Source: Chlamydiales bacterium
GTDB lineage: Bacteria; Chlamydiota; Chlamydiia; Chlamydiales; JAJFMA01
Length of the DNA stretch: 35,318 nucleotides
NCBI GenBank assembly: GCA_030679955.1
Contig: JAUXSF010000040.1
Location: 1 to 35,318, forward strand
Reading direction: 5' to 3'
Under the pieces are notes generated by a model. It ran no database searches, was not told where the DNA came from, and saw only the letters and a list, made by a program, of their open reading frames with translations. Each line of letters begins with the position of its first letter. Position 1 is the stretch's first letter. A program made the position numbers and the translations under genes. Of this stretch, positions 25,601-33,571 are shown in pieces.

Positions 25601-26210
25601 AACAGATACCACTAGTTACGAGGTGCTTTGGGTTATTATTGGTGAGAAACCAGAAGTAATAGCGGTGCGAAATGCACACGAACTTGTGTCTGCCCATCAA
25701 CAGCCTAATGGAACAATTGTAGCGGAGCTCTCCGGGCGAGAAATTGAATTAGAGTTATTGAGAACCCGTCACTTAATTCGTGATATATTCTCGGGTGCAG
25801 ACTTAGGACAAGATTCTGACGCAAACTACGTAGAATTTGAAGAAAAAAAATGCCCACTGTTCACTGTCAATGGTAAAGTGGCTGTCAGCATCGATGGTGC
25901 GCTTGTCTTAGCTCATCGAAGTGGTGATCAACATTTAACATTTTGGTACAAACAACGTTATTATTGTGCACCAGTTCGAAAACAAGTACAGAAATATGCC
26001 CTCACAAACGATTTTAACAGGATAAAAATCAGAGACCTTGCACACATTAAAGGCTATAATATCCTTAAGAAAAGACCCTTTACTGTGGTGAGCAATCACT
26101 TTGAAGCGCCTCTATTTGCGGAAGTAAAAGCCAATGGAGACTTGTTCACTCTAGGAAGCCACCGACCCAAGTTCCTGGGCTCGATCAACGAAAATTTTCA
26201 TTATCAGTGA
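22608..26210 (+). CDS. Giant paralogue A: caspase/CHAT-like His-Cys domain, membrane segment, beta-rich repetitive tail
   Basis: 1,200 residues; family not recognised. Residues 1-185 are helical, with hydrophobic stretches near 51-77. A compact domain at about 205-365 has a hydrophobic strand ending in His (INILSLQGHAN, His275), then 36 residues later another ending in Cys (AQVLSLGCNTN, Cys311), then PIATFLANHLPGRSVVGIAT. This is the arrangement of clan CD cysteine peptidases (caspase, CHAT, C80). A hydrophobic segment follows at about 382-412. The remaining ~780 residues are beta-rich with degenerate repeats around words such as KCPVW and KCPLF. No Shine-Dalgarno is evident, and the upstream ~210 bp is AT-rich. 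A tandem paralogue follows. Peptidase activity and secretion are inference. Confidence 0.85.
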   Translation: MTLFQAFTINNNTLRNSYDNCSNGIKKITKKITKSTTYQLAENIFKKCSPVAVSYLLWSAPVNILRLIETFALISCSLQRDPSKWSTTRKIILASNSFFRLFDEMGCFPQGIPYRVALDSFQLLSTTLMATEGIRVGVRSINVYFREKADASDLVNGVMNLGIASLQISYVISVSKGLYGSYPNFQMLDSEQQDAVLKFRSLHTLTDRKACKAVVFEGPDDMLFIEHSWPVTETIFQNCDTHVYHVNSSASFCEALKHSAQVFQQPINILSLQGHANSRYQNLGYKFLGRNELPCMDQHLAPDAQVLSLGCNTNTTVHDTPPIATFLANHLPGRSVVGIATYFNPALAFSSFNGQTIDLYHYFPIQEGGIGDEFFMYLYENPMLLYAATAATAGAMKGFASFGSYVAATYAYRRLLNALSEPPVNPQTILLPDGEPTMKPSYVSDKGRVKVEKIFVHGTEYVLMLSSEGQSFIFYENEYRLVNRLKDHAIFRTEFGDYDVPILKRHLTHEDFCDISEFTETPECSLERAHSGPNTVLRIKVDGKMQIAGVKIDNGYVESTSEDLKDIVLQTFSWSEVLQEKKASDQSIHHGVTVQSFVIWQANKCPVWFNRNENFFAVEVSESHFVLAQTSKNKLSFTVDDIAYTAEVHFQQYDQDLVDYWRNAAYLSYDSNLCCFEYEFCTFHDEVWDVLRKQDSVALRNRSNGYVIEGQLFDEGSKVACEGVELTINKERYPWSCKTSSGMVNTQDEGKALKSYVFAGKQHPIIQVPCINAGDTFLILHDEILQIDILQETVHINVTDYPLTNETIDLHMLFQNAEDRVCQTDGTIITEKQHLVWYQGKLLPIIYDPVNASNAGIRISENQILIVEKVAHLPNCVTIAGAWHPFYTTTVARHKTVEAFDMVDSKDWGECQGGIKATSPFLTPLCFQERKYFFKKYNGRAVVHNLETDQHYTQHKNRLKTLRSVELELNYLDLPDLAKFSTSYLPLNDTEILHTTAQTDTTSYEVLWVIIGEKPEVIAVRNAHELVSAHQQPNGTIVAELSGREIELELLRTRHLIRDIFSGADLGQDSDANYVEFEEKKCPLFTVNGKVAVSIDGALVLAHRSGDQHLTFWYKQRYYCAPVRKQVQKYALTNDFNRIKIRDLAHIKGYNILKKRPFTVVSNHFEAPLFAEVKANGDLFTLGSHRPKFLGSINENFHYQ

Positions 26211-26267
26211 TTTAGGGTGCAATATAATTGTGTCAGACGCTCTAATGTCATCTACTCTAAGGAAGAT

Positions 26268-26328
26268 TTTTACAGGATGGTAGGATCGCTGCGCGGCATG
26301 ATAGGCAGGACGGGGACTGATTTTTAGT
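26268..26328. repeat. ACAGGAT-family repeat, left arm of an inverted pair
   Basis: TTTACAGGATGGTAGGATCG, then CTGCGCGGCATGATAGGCAG and a GATTTTTAG end. It is near-identical to 8064-8123 and to the inverse of 26369-26423, with a ~40-base spacer before the right arm. Confidence 0.75.
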
Positions 26329-26368
26329 CTTTTGCACTTTGTAAAAGATCAATTCTACTTTTATTTCC

Positions 26369-26423
26369 AAAAATCCTGCCTAGCCTATCCTGCCGCGCAG
26401 CGATCCTGCCAATCCTGTAAAGT
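26369..26423. repeat. ACAGGAT-family repeat, right arm of an inverted pair
   Basis: AAAAATCCTGCCTAGCCTAT, then CCTGCCGCGCAGCGATCCTG and CCAATCCTGTAAA. It is the inverse of the left arm at 26268-26328 with a few mismatches, and a T-rich stretch follows. The pair could fold into a long stem-loop and work as a terminator. Confidence 0.75.
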
Positions 26424-26579
26424 CCCTTATTTTTGAAAAAGCATCAGCCACTTTATTCCAGTTTAGGTTCTGAAATTATACTTTCCACAACTCTTACTAA
26501 TCACTCTTCATTTTTATTTGTAATTTAAACCACATTTTATTAATATATAAAAACATTATTAAATTACAATTGGTTGACT

Positions 26580-29500
26580 ATGGAGTTATTTCAATTAGTA
26601 AATATAGGGACAAGATCCTTAAGGAACAGTTACAACAGCTGTGTTAACGGCATAAGCATTGCAACTCGAAAGTTAAAAAGGCCATCGACCCTACGTATAG
26701 CGATAAATGTTTTTAAAAAATGCAGTCCAGCGCTAGGACTTCACCTGCTCCGATCAGTTCCTATAACCATCCTTCGCCCTTTAGAATGTGCAGCGGCGCT
26801 ATTTAAGTTTGAGTCATTTAGTTGGTCAAAGAAGGGGGACGTAATAGTAGCAACCAATAGTTTTGCTCGCCTATTTGATGAATTTGGACTCTTACCTCAA
26901 GGATTGCCTTATCGCATCGCACTAGATTCTCTTCAGCTTTTATCGATGGCCATTGTCTCAATTGAAGGGATTTATCTAGGTGCTCGTACAATCAAAAATT
27001 ATTTTCGTAAACAGAATGCAGATGGGTCTGACCTTGTATATGGAGTCATGCATATGTACCTTGCAGGGCTCAACATAAGTCAAATAGTTAGTATTGGCAA
27101 AGGTCTACCTGGTGGGTACCAAAACTTCCAACTCTTGGATGCGGAACAGCAAGAAGCTGTTTTGAAGTTCAGATCTCTTCATACGCTGGCCGATCAAAAA
27201 GCTTGCAAGGCAGTGGTTTTTGAGGCGATGCCTACTGACATGGCCTCAAGAATACCTTGGAAGGTGACAGAGGTTATCTACCAAAATTGTGACACACAAG
27301 TGTATCACGTGAACAGTCCTGCAAGCTTTTGTGAAGCTTTGGAGCATAGTACAAGGCTGTTTCAGCAACCAATCAATATCTTATCTCTTCAAGGCCATGC
27401 TAACTCAATGGTACAGGACTTAGGGTATTTGTTTTTCGGCAGAAAGGAATTGCCCTGTATGGATCAACATTTAGCACGAGACGCCCAAGTTTTATCGCTA
27501 GGATGCAACACAAACACCAAGCTAACCGATGTAAGCATTCCTCTAGCAACTTTTCTAGCCAATAGCTTACCAGGTCGTTCAGTCCTTGGAATTTCGTCAT
27601 ACCTTAACACTGGCCTAGCCTACTCCTCCTTTAATGGTCAGAAAATTGATTTCTATCACTGGTTTCCTTTGCAGGAAGGCGATTTCGGTAGTGGATGTTT
27701 GGAATCCTACCTCACTCTAATGTTGATATCCTCGGCAACAGCTATACTAACAAGTTTAGGATTAGGAGCATATGCATTCATAAGTGCAAAAAAATATGCA
27801 TACAATCGCCTGTTGCATTCTCCTCCTAAGCCACCAACCGCTCCTCATTCAATTCCGCTACGCGAAGAACATATAAGCACACCATCTTATGTCCTCGATA
27901 AAGCGGGAAGGGTTAAGGTGGAGAAAATCTCTGTTCATGGTACCGAACATATATTAATGCTCTCCTCGGAAAATCGACCTTATATTTACTTCGAAAATCA
28001 AAAGTACCCTGTGGAGCGCTCTGAGAAGGGAGCCGAATTCTCGACGGAATTTGGAGAATATAGTGTACCTATAGTTGAGCGACATTTAGCTGAAGAAGAT
28101 CTTGGAAATATTTCAGAGTTCACCACAACACCTGAAGGGACTTTGACAAGGGCACGATCTGGCGCAAATATAGTTCTGCACGTGATGGTCGACGGTATAC
28201 AGCGAATTGCAGGAGTCAAAACAGAAACTGGCTATACAAAACCAACATCTGTAGCTTTTGAACCTATCATGTTTGAGGCAGTCACTTGGGAAGAAGCCTT
28301 GAATGAAAAGAATGCATCTAATCAGTCAGTACATCAGGGCATTCGTGTAAGTGACTTTATCATTTGGCAAGGACGTAAGTGCCCTTTGTGGGCTAATCGC
28401 CGTGATAACTTTTTCGCCGTTGAGGTTTTCGAGAATCAGTACGCCCTAGCTCAACGTTCAAGTGAGGAAATAGTCTTCACTGTAGATGACGTCTCTCATA
28501 TCGCTACAATTTACCACGAGCAATTCGACCAGGATCTAGTAAACTATTGGAGAAGTGCCCCACATCTTATCTATGACAGTAATTCACGCTCCTTCGAATG
28601 TGAAATCTGCACCCTAAATGATGAGATATGGGATGTACTGCGCAAAGAAGATTCTGTAGCTCTTCGAGGCAGAAAAAATGGCTATCTTAAAGAGGTTCAG
28701 ACGGCTGATGAAGGCGCCAGATTATTTTTTGAAGGCGACGAGTTAGTCGTCAGTAAGGAAAACTATCCATGGACACGCAACACCACATCTGGACTAATGA
28801 CGGCAGACGAAAAAGGAATGGCAAGCAGAAGCTATATAGGTTTTTACTATCCAATTGTACAAGTGCCTTGCATAAATGCTGGCCCAGCATTTGTCATTCG
28901 AAACGATAGGGCGACTCCGGTGGATCCCTCCCAAAAATCTGTAAAATTGGATGGAAATGTCTATACGCTAATTAATGAAAGCATAGATTTACATACCCAA
29001 TTTCAAAATGCTACCGATCGTCAATTCCACACCAACGGCAATATCACTACGGAGATGCAAACGCTAGTAAGCTATCAAGATAAGCTATTCCCCCTAATTT
29101 ATGACCGCCAAAATGCTAAGAAGACGGCGATACGTGTCACCGAAGACCAGATATTGGTTACAGATAGAGTATCCCCTCTTTTAAACCATGCGATCATCGG
29201 AGGAAAATGGTACCCCACCTATACGATTAGCGCCGCTCGCCATAAATCCGAAGAATTCTTCGATAGGATCGATCCGAGAGATTGGGGTGAATGCGAAGGA
29301 GGCGTGAAAGCTAACACCCCGTTCTTAACCCCGCTTTGCTCACAATCAGGAGGGTACTTTTTCAGAAAATACAAAGGGAATATTGTTGTACAAAAATTTG
29401 GAACAGATCAGTCCTACGTTCATAAGGAGTATCTAAAACGTCTACGTTCTGTGGAACTGCAATCAGAGTATTTATCGCTGCACGATTTAGCAGAGTTTAC

Positions 29501-30161
29501 CACTGCCTACTTACCCTACAACAACACTGAAATACTGCATACAACCACCCAAACAGACTTGTCTAGTTATGAAGTGCTATGGGTACATACCTGTGAGACT
29601 CCAGAAGTAGTGGGGATCAGAAACACCCATGGGCTTATCCCTGCTCGTCAAACTTCAGATGGAAAGATCTCGGTCGTGATTTCAGATGAAGCGGTCGAAT
29701 TGGAGATTATTAACACCCGTTGCTCAATCCGTGATACGTTCTCCGGAGCTAGCTTTGATGAAGATTCTTTCAGCGCGGCTTTTATTCAATTCGAAGAGGG
29801 AAAGTGTCCAATATTTACGCTCGGAAATAAGGTAGCCGTTAGCATCAATGGGGCTCTAATTTTTGCTTATCGCAGCAGCCACCAGCACCTAACATTTTGG
29901 TACAACAATCGCTATTATAATGCCCCTATTCAAAGACAATCAATAAACCACGCCTTAACAGAATATTTTAAATTAATAAGAAATGAAAATAAAATATTCA
30001 TGCGAGAGCATACTATTGTTGATACAAAACCCTTCACTGCAGTACATCAGTATGGTTATTATGCGAAGTATGCTGAGATAAAGCCCAATGGAGAACTGTT
30101 CCTTCTAGAAGATCACTCACCCCAGTTCCTGGGCTCGATCAATGATCATAAATGGAATTAA
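26580..30161 (+). CDS. Giant paralogue B: caspase/CHAT-like His-Cys domain, membrane segment, beta-rich repetitive tail
   Basis: 1,193 residues from ATG 26580 (an in-frame TTG at 26574 is rejected because the ATG aligns with the start of paralogue A). It is collinear with paralogue A over its whole length; the N-terminal ~340 residues are the best conserved (for example EAVLKFRSLHTL and CKAVVFE). The putative catalytic pair is kept: His273 in LSLQGHANS and Cys309 in LSLGCNTNT. The post-domain hydrophobic segment differs in sequence (LTLMLISSATAILTSLGLGA) but keeps its place. The C-terminal half is more diverged yet preserves the repeat words (RKCPLW, GKCPIF) and the end FLGSIN. Tandem duplication followed by divergence is the simplest reading. 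No known family is assigned. Confidence 0.85.
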   Translation: MELFQLVNIGTRSLRNSYNSCVNGISIATRKLKRPSTLRIAINVFKKCSPALGLHLLRSVPITILRPLECAAALFKFESFSWSKKGDVIVATNSFARLFDEFGLLPQGLPYRIALDSLQLLSMAIVSIEGIYLGARTIKNYFRKQNADGSDLVYGVMHMYLAGLNISQIVSIGKGLPGGYQNFQLLDAEQQEAVLKFRSLHTLADQKACKAVVFEAMPTDMASRIPWKVTEVIYQNCDTQVYHVNSPASFCEALEHSTRLFQQPINILSLQGHANSMVQDLGYLFFGRKELPCMDQHLARDAQVLSLGCNTNTKLTDVSIPLATFLANSLPGRSVLGISSYLNTGLAYSSFNGQKIDFYHWFPLQEGDFGSGCLESYLTLMLISSATAILTSLGLGAYAFISAKKYAYNRLLHSPPKPPTAPHSIPLREEHISTPSYVLDKAGRVKVEKISVHGTEHILMLSSENRPYIYFENQKYPVERSEKGAEFSTEFGEYSVPIVERHLAEEDLGNISEFTTTPEGTLTRARSGANIVLHVMVDGIQRIAGVKTETGYTKPTSVAFEPIMFEAVTWEEALNEKNASNQSVHQGIRVSDFIIWQGRKCPLWANRRDNFFAVEVFENQYALAQRSSEEIVFTVDDVSHIATIYHEQFDQDLVNYWRSAPHLIYDSNSRSFECEICTLNDEIWDVLRKEDSVALRGRKNGYLKEVQTADEGARLFFEGDELVVSKENYPWTRNTTSGLMTADEKGMASRSYIGFYYPIVQVPCINAGPAFVIRNDRATPVDPSQKSVKLDGNVYTLINESIDLHTQFQNATDRQFHTNGNITTEMQTLVSYQDKLFPLIYDRQNAKKTAIRVTEDQILVTDRVSPLLNHAIIGGKWYPTYTISAARHKSEEFFDRIDPRDWGECEGGVKANTPFLTPLCSQSGGYFFRKYKGNIVVQKFGTDQSYVHKEYLKRLRSVELQSEYLSLHDLAEFTTAYLPYNNTEILHTTTQTDLSSYEVLWVHTCETPEVVGIRNTHGLIPARQTSDGKISVVISDEAVELEIINTRCSIRDTFSGASFDEDSFSAAFIQFEEGKCPIFTLGNKVAVSINGALIFAYRSSHQHLTFWYNNRYYNAPIQRQSINHALTEYFKLIRNENKIFMREHTIVDTKPFTAVHQYGYYAKYAEIKPNGELFLLEDHSPQFLGSINDHKWN

Positions 30162-30213
30162 TCATTCTGTTGAAGAAGTCTATATGGCTTTAAAACGCTT
30201 CAAAAAGGAATTC

Positions 30214-30327
30214 AACGCAAAGGCGCAGAGACGCCAAGACGCAAAGAAGGTGCCGAATATATTTCTCTAATATACAGACCTTTAAATACTCCTCCTTTGC
30301 CTCTTACTGCCTCTGCGCCTTTGCGTT
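30214..30327 (+). repeat. Palindromic ~114-bp intergenic element, copy 2
   Basis: The left arm AACGCAAAGGCGCAGAGACG and the right arm TGCCTCTGCGCCTTTGCGTT flank an AT-rich centre. It aligns end to end with the reverse complement of 14921-15032, centre included, at roughly 80-85% identity by eye. It lies between paralogue B and the ABC exporter genes. Confidence 0.75.
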
Positions 30328-30432
30328 AATATTCCCTTTACCCAACGATCATGCCCATCTTGTAAAAATGTTCCTGTTTTATTGTTAATAACTCATGAAA
30401 TCCTGTAGATTCTTAATGCCTTTGAGGAAATC

Positions 30433-31443
30433 ATGAACGAAATTGTCATTACAACAAATCAACTAACGCGAAGTTACCGAAGCTACCGCAAGGAAGCTGG
30501 CCTCTTAGCCTCGCTGAAAGGGCTCTTTAACTCTACATATGAAGTTAAACAGGCTTTACTACCGGTCGATCTGCAAATCACTCGCGGCCAAATTGTGGGT
30601 CTAGTTGGCGCCAATGGCGCTGGTAAAACAACCCTATTAAAACTGCTATCGGGCTTGATTTTTCCTACCAGCGGCACAGCATCGATTCTAGGATTTACCC
30701 CTTGGAATCGCCCGAACGCTTTTTTAAGGCAGATCAGCCTGCTATTAGGACAGAAAAACCAGTTGTGGTGGGATATTCCTGCCAGCGATAGTTTTCACCT
30801 TCTCATGGCAATTTACGATCTCGATAAAACCGCTGCACAGAAACGTATTGACGAGCTTGCCACACGGCTAGATTGTCGACACGTTCTGCAAGTGCCATTG
30901 CGTCGCCTAAGTTTGGGTGAACGCATGAAAATGGAATTAATTGGCTGCCTTTTACACTCCCCTAAAATTCTATTTCTAGACGAACCGACCATTGGCTTAG
31001 ACGTCGTAGCGCAAACGAACATACGTCAGTTCATCCTGGAAGAGCTAAAAGGCACGGATGTGACGATTATACTCACCAGCCACTATATGGATGATATAGC
31101 GCTCTTGGCCGACCGTCTTCTGCTCATGAGCCATGGGGCCATTGCGTACGATGGTGATGTCGACCATTTCATGTCCTTAACACCATCGACAAAGCGGTTG
31201 GTTGCCGACTTCAGTGCTCCGCTAGCCGAAGAAGTGGTCATTTCGCCAACGCTGAAAATCCCTGTCGGCGCTCTAACCTTTGATCGTTCCCTGTCATCTG
31301 AAGAGCTTTTTAATGCCCTAAAAATCATTACATCGCGTACTTCTATTCGGGACTTAAAAATAGAAGAACCAGATTTTGAAGATGTCATACGTATCTTTCT
31401 TGAAAAGGAATCTAGCTTGCATAAGGCTCGGAATAGCCTCTAG
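30433..31443 (+). CDS. ABC transporter ATP-binding protein (ABC-2 exporter, COG4586-like)
   Basis: 336 residues. Walker A GANGAGKTT (59-67), Q-loop LLGQKNQLWWD, signature LSLGE (158-162), Walker B ILFLDEPT (178-185) and H-loop TSHYMDD (His216) are all intact. The lead GLLASLKGLFNSTYEVKQAL and the NQLWWDIPASDSF block match the ATPase of the uncharacterised ABC-2 systems that pair with two DUF990-type permeases, as here. A C-terminal accessory region covers ~235-336. GAGGA is 4 bases before the ATG. It overlaps the first permease gene by ~60 bp. Substrate unknown; export is expected from the ABC-2 type. Confidence 0.93.
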   Translation: MNEIVITTNQLTRSYRSYRKEAGLLASLKGLFNSTYEVKQALLPVDLQITRGQIVGLVGANGAGKTTLLKLLSGLIFPTSGTASILGFTPWNRPNAFLRQISLLLGQKNQLWWDIPASDSFHLLMAIYDLDKTAAQKRIDELATRLDCRHVLQVPLRRLSLGERMKMELIGCLLHSPKILFLDEPTIGLDVVAQTNIRQFILEELKGTDVTIILTSHYMDDIALLADRLLLMSHGAIAYDGDVDHFMSLTPSTKRLVADFSAPLAEEVVISPTLKIPVGALTFDRSLSSEELFNALKIITSRTSIRDLKIEEPDFEDVIRIFLEKESSLHKARNSL

Positions 31444-32191
31444 AATAACCTATCCTATTGACTTTGTCATGGCGATCGCAGTTATTCCAATCTGCCAATT
31501 TTTGGTAGAGGCAGCGTTTTGGACGGGTCTAATCAATGCCTCTGGCAGTGAGCTTTTGGCTGGCTTTCCAGCACGCTATTATGTCGGCTACTTCCTTTAC
31601 CTAATGCTACAACTGGGAGCTGTTAACTGGCGCTTTGAACAAACGATGATCGCTGAAATTAATAGTGGGGCCGTTAATGCCTTGCTGCTCAGACCCAGCT
31701 CCTTTTTTGAGTACCATATTGGTCAATTGTTAGGACAAAAACTGATCACGGTACTAGCTATGACACCAGTCATCACACTGATTGCTTGGTCGTGGGATCT
31801 ACCGTTTCATATAGAAAGACTTCCAGCAGCTATTCTCATGGGCCTTTGCTACGTTATACTTCTATTCTCTCTACACTTTGCTGTCGCTGCGATGGCCTTT
31901 TTCTTCGACCATGTCTACAGCCTCAATAACACCAAAAACATGATCATCTGGTTGCTTTCAGGCGAGTTAATGCCCCTGGATTTGCTTCCATCGCCAATCC
32001 GTGAATTCGTCATCGCGCTTCCTTTTAGCAGCGGCACCTACCTGCCCGCCGCATACTTGTCAGGACGTATTGACACACAAGCCTTCATGCAAGGGTTTGT
32101 TAGCCTCGCTATTGGAGGAGCTTTCTTTGCACTTTTAGCGCTGGTCGCCTGGAAGCGTGGCCTGCGCCGCTACGGGGGCACAGGAGCATAG
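31382..32191 (+). CDS. ABC-2 type permease 1 (DUF990/COG4587-like)
   Basis: 269 residues with about six hydrophobic helices (for example IDFVMAIAVIPICQFLVEAA, ILMGLCYVILLFSLHFAVAA, LAIGGAFFALLALVAW). RFEQTMIAEINSGAVNALLL followed by RPSSFFEY is the cytoplasmic block typical of this permease family. The frame is open to a TTG at 31376, but ATG 31382 is preferred; either start lies inside the end of the ATPase gene, so translation is coupled. Partner of the second permease, which starts two bases after this stop. Confidence 0.88.
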   Translation: MSYVSFLKRNLACIRLGIASRITYPIDFVMAIAVIPICQFLVEAAFWTGLINASGSELLAGFPARYYVGYFLYLMLQLGAVNWRFEQTMIAEINSGAVNALLLRPSSFFEYHIGQLLGQKLITVLAMTPVITLIAWSWDLPFHIERLPAAILMGLCYVILLFSLHFAVAAMAFFFDHVYSLNNTKNMIIWLLSGELMPLDLLPSPIREFVIALPFSSGTYLPAAYLSGRIDTQAFMQGFVSLAIGGAFFALLALVAWKRGLRRYGGTGA

Positions 32192-32193
32192 TT

Positions 32194-32991
32194 ATGTGGA
32201 AATCACTGAAAAAAATGCTCTCTTTGGAATGGGCACTTTTTAAACTAAGTGCCATCGCCGACCTGCAGGTTCCCTTTAATCTGGGACTGCAATTCATTAA
32301 CGATATTATGTGGTACTTCTTACAAATTGTGCTGTTTGAAGCTCTCTACCTTCACGTCAACAACCTGGGAGGATGGGGTCTGCCTGAAATGCGCGTATTT
32401 TTGGGCATATTGTTTTTTGTGGATGCACTCCAAATGATCTTCTTTGCTCAAAACTTTAACGTGTTTTCCGAAAAAATTGCTCACCGTGATCTCGATCTAC
32501 TTTTGCTTAGACCTGTAAGCTCACAACAATTGATGACGTCTCAAAAACTCATGTGCGGGTTTCTGCTCAATGCTATCTTTGCGCTATGTTGGCTATTATG
32601 GAGCCTGTCGCTACTACCCGGAGGCTTCCCCTGGATGCGGTCCCTGCTGATTTTTTTAGTCGTACCGGCAGCTGTAGCCATCTTCTACTCAACTCGCTTG
32701 ATATTCAACACCGTGGCTCTGCTTATAACGAGAGCTGAGCACTTCCACGACCTTTATTTTACATTTTTTAAGATGGGACAAAGACCCGACCGTTTATATG
32801 GACAGGGCATTCGCTATATGATTCTTATGGTGATTCCTGTAGGCATGATCGCCAGCTTTCCAACCAGGGTACTGGTAGATCCTGCAGACAGCTTCGCGCT
32901 GCCCGCTCTGCTAGCGGTAGCTGCAACGTTTTTATTCGTCGCCAATCGCTTTTGGCACTGGTCTGTGAAACGCTACATGACAATTGGCTAG
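32194..32991 (+). CDS. ABC-2 type permease 2 (DUF990/COG3694-like)
   Basis: 265 residues with about six hydrophobic helices. The block NVFSEKIAHRDLDLLLLRPV parallels the one in permease 1 and is characteristic of these paired permeases; a C-terminal helix ends in WHWSVKRYMTIG. Only 2 bp separate it from permease 1, completing a three-gene ATPase-permease-permease unit. The stop codon overlaps the stop of the converging MORN remnant by 4 bp. Substrate unknown. Confidence 0.88.
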   Translation: MWKSLKKMLSLEWALFKLSAIADLQVPFNLGLQFINDIMWYFLQIVLFEALYLHVNNLGGWGLPEMRVFLGILFFVDALQMIFFAQNFNVFSEKIAHRDLDLLLLRPVSSQQLMTSQKLMCGFLLNAIFALCWLLWSLSLLPGGFPWMRSLLIFLVVPAAVAIFYSTRLIFNTVALLITRAEHFHDLYFTFFKMGQRPDRLYGQGIRYMILMVIPVGMIASFPTRVLVDPADSFALPALLAVAATFLFVANRFWHWSVKRYMTIG

Positions 32992-33311
32992 TTATTTTGA
33001 ACAAGATTTCCCATGTTGTACTGAACTTGGATAAACGTACCATCTTGCGCTCGGTGCACTCCACCTCCATGGCGAATCGCATTAAAGCGGTTAGCATTGG
33101 AAATTTCCCCTTTACCGTCTAAAAGTCCATTAACGAAGGTGCCTTTGTGGCGTGCGCCATCAGATAGATAACTAACTCCATTACCGTGATATTGGTCGTT
33201 TTGGAATTCTCCCATGTAAATGGTATTTTCCTTCAGTGACAATGTCCCCACTCCTGTGAACTTTCCGTTTACAAAGCCTCCTCTGTATGTATATCCGCTG
33301 GAATAGATTAA
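32988..33311 (-). pseudogene. 5'-truncated MORN-repeat gene
   Basis: The open frame begins after a TGA at 33314-33312 and has no ATG near its start; it reads about 107 residues. Three MORN-type repeats are visible: YRGGFVNGKFTGVGTL, YMGEFQNDQYHGNGVSYL and HKGTFVNGLLDGKGEI. The repeats run right up to the 5' limit. A GTG at 33251 could give an 87-residue product, but it would cut through the repeat array, so a decayed or truncated gene is more likely. MORN repeats bind membranes or proteins and are common in host-interacting proteins of intracellular bacteria. Confidence 0.6.
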
Positions 33312-33335
33312 TCAAGAGATTGAGCTGTGTTAGCA

Positions 33336-33501
33336 GCGACAGAACTCCCCTGTCGCCGTATTCACGGCTAATTATTTAATCGGTACCTTACCACACGCTC
33401 ACGCGTGTGGCTACATGCTATCCCGACTTCGTCGGTGAAAACATATGTGAATTATTACTTGATTGGCAAGTGAACATCCAACCCAGCGCTACCGCGCTGG
33501 G
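33336..33501. repeat. Cluster of four short GC-rich palindromes
   Basis: GCGACAG/CTGTCGC (33336-33356), CCACACGC-TCAC-GCGTGTGG (33391-33410), CCGAC-TTC-GTCGG (33423-33435) and CCCAGCGC-TACC-GCGCTGGG (33482-33501) are perfect inverted repeats with loops of 3-7 bases. Between the MORN remnant and the P450 pseudogene there is no gene, and no T-run follows the hairpins, so these are not ordinary terminators. Confidence 0.65.
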
Positions 33502-33571
33502 AACAAAGGTCCTTAATTAATGACATTGAGCGCAGCAAGCACGAAACAATCGGCTAGCCCCTCTACTTTGA

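Larger units (their letters stand above)
26211..26579. other. 369-bp intergenic region between the two giant paralogues
   Basis: No gene seen. It holds an inverted pair of ACAGGAT-family repeats (listed separately) over about 26268-26423, and then ~140 bp of very AT-rich sequence leading into paralogue B. The first part may terminate the transcript of paralogue A and the second may hold the promoter of B; no clear -35/-10 pair could be chosen. Confidence 0.6.

Noticed and set aside
33336-33501. CRISPR-like array suspected from four hairpins
   Set aside because: The stems differ in sequence and spacing; there is no shared repeat and no cas genes.
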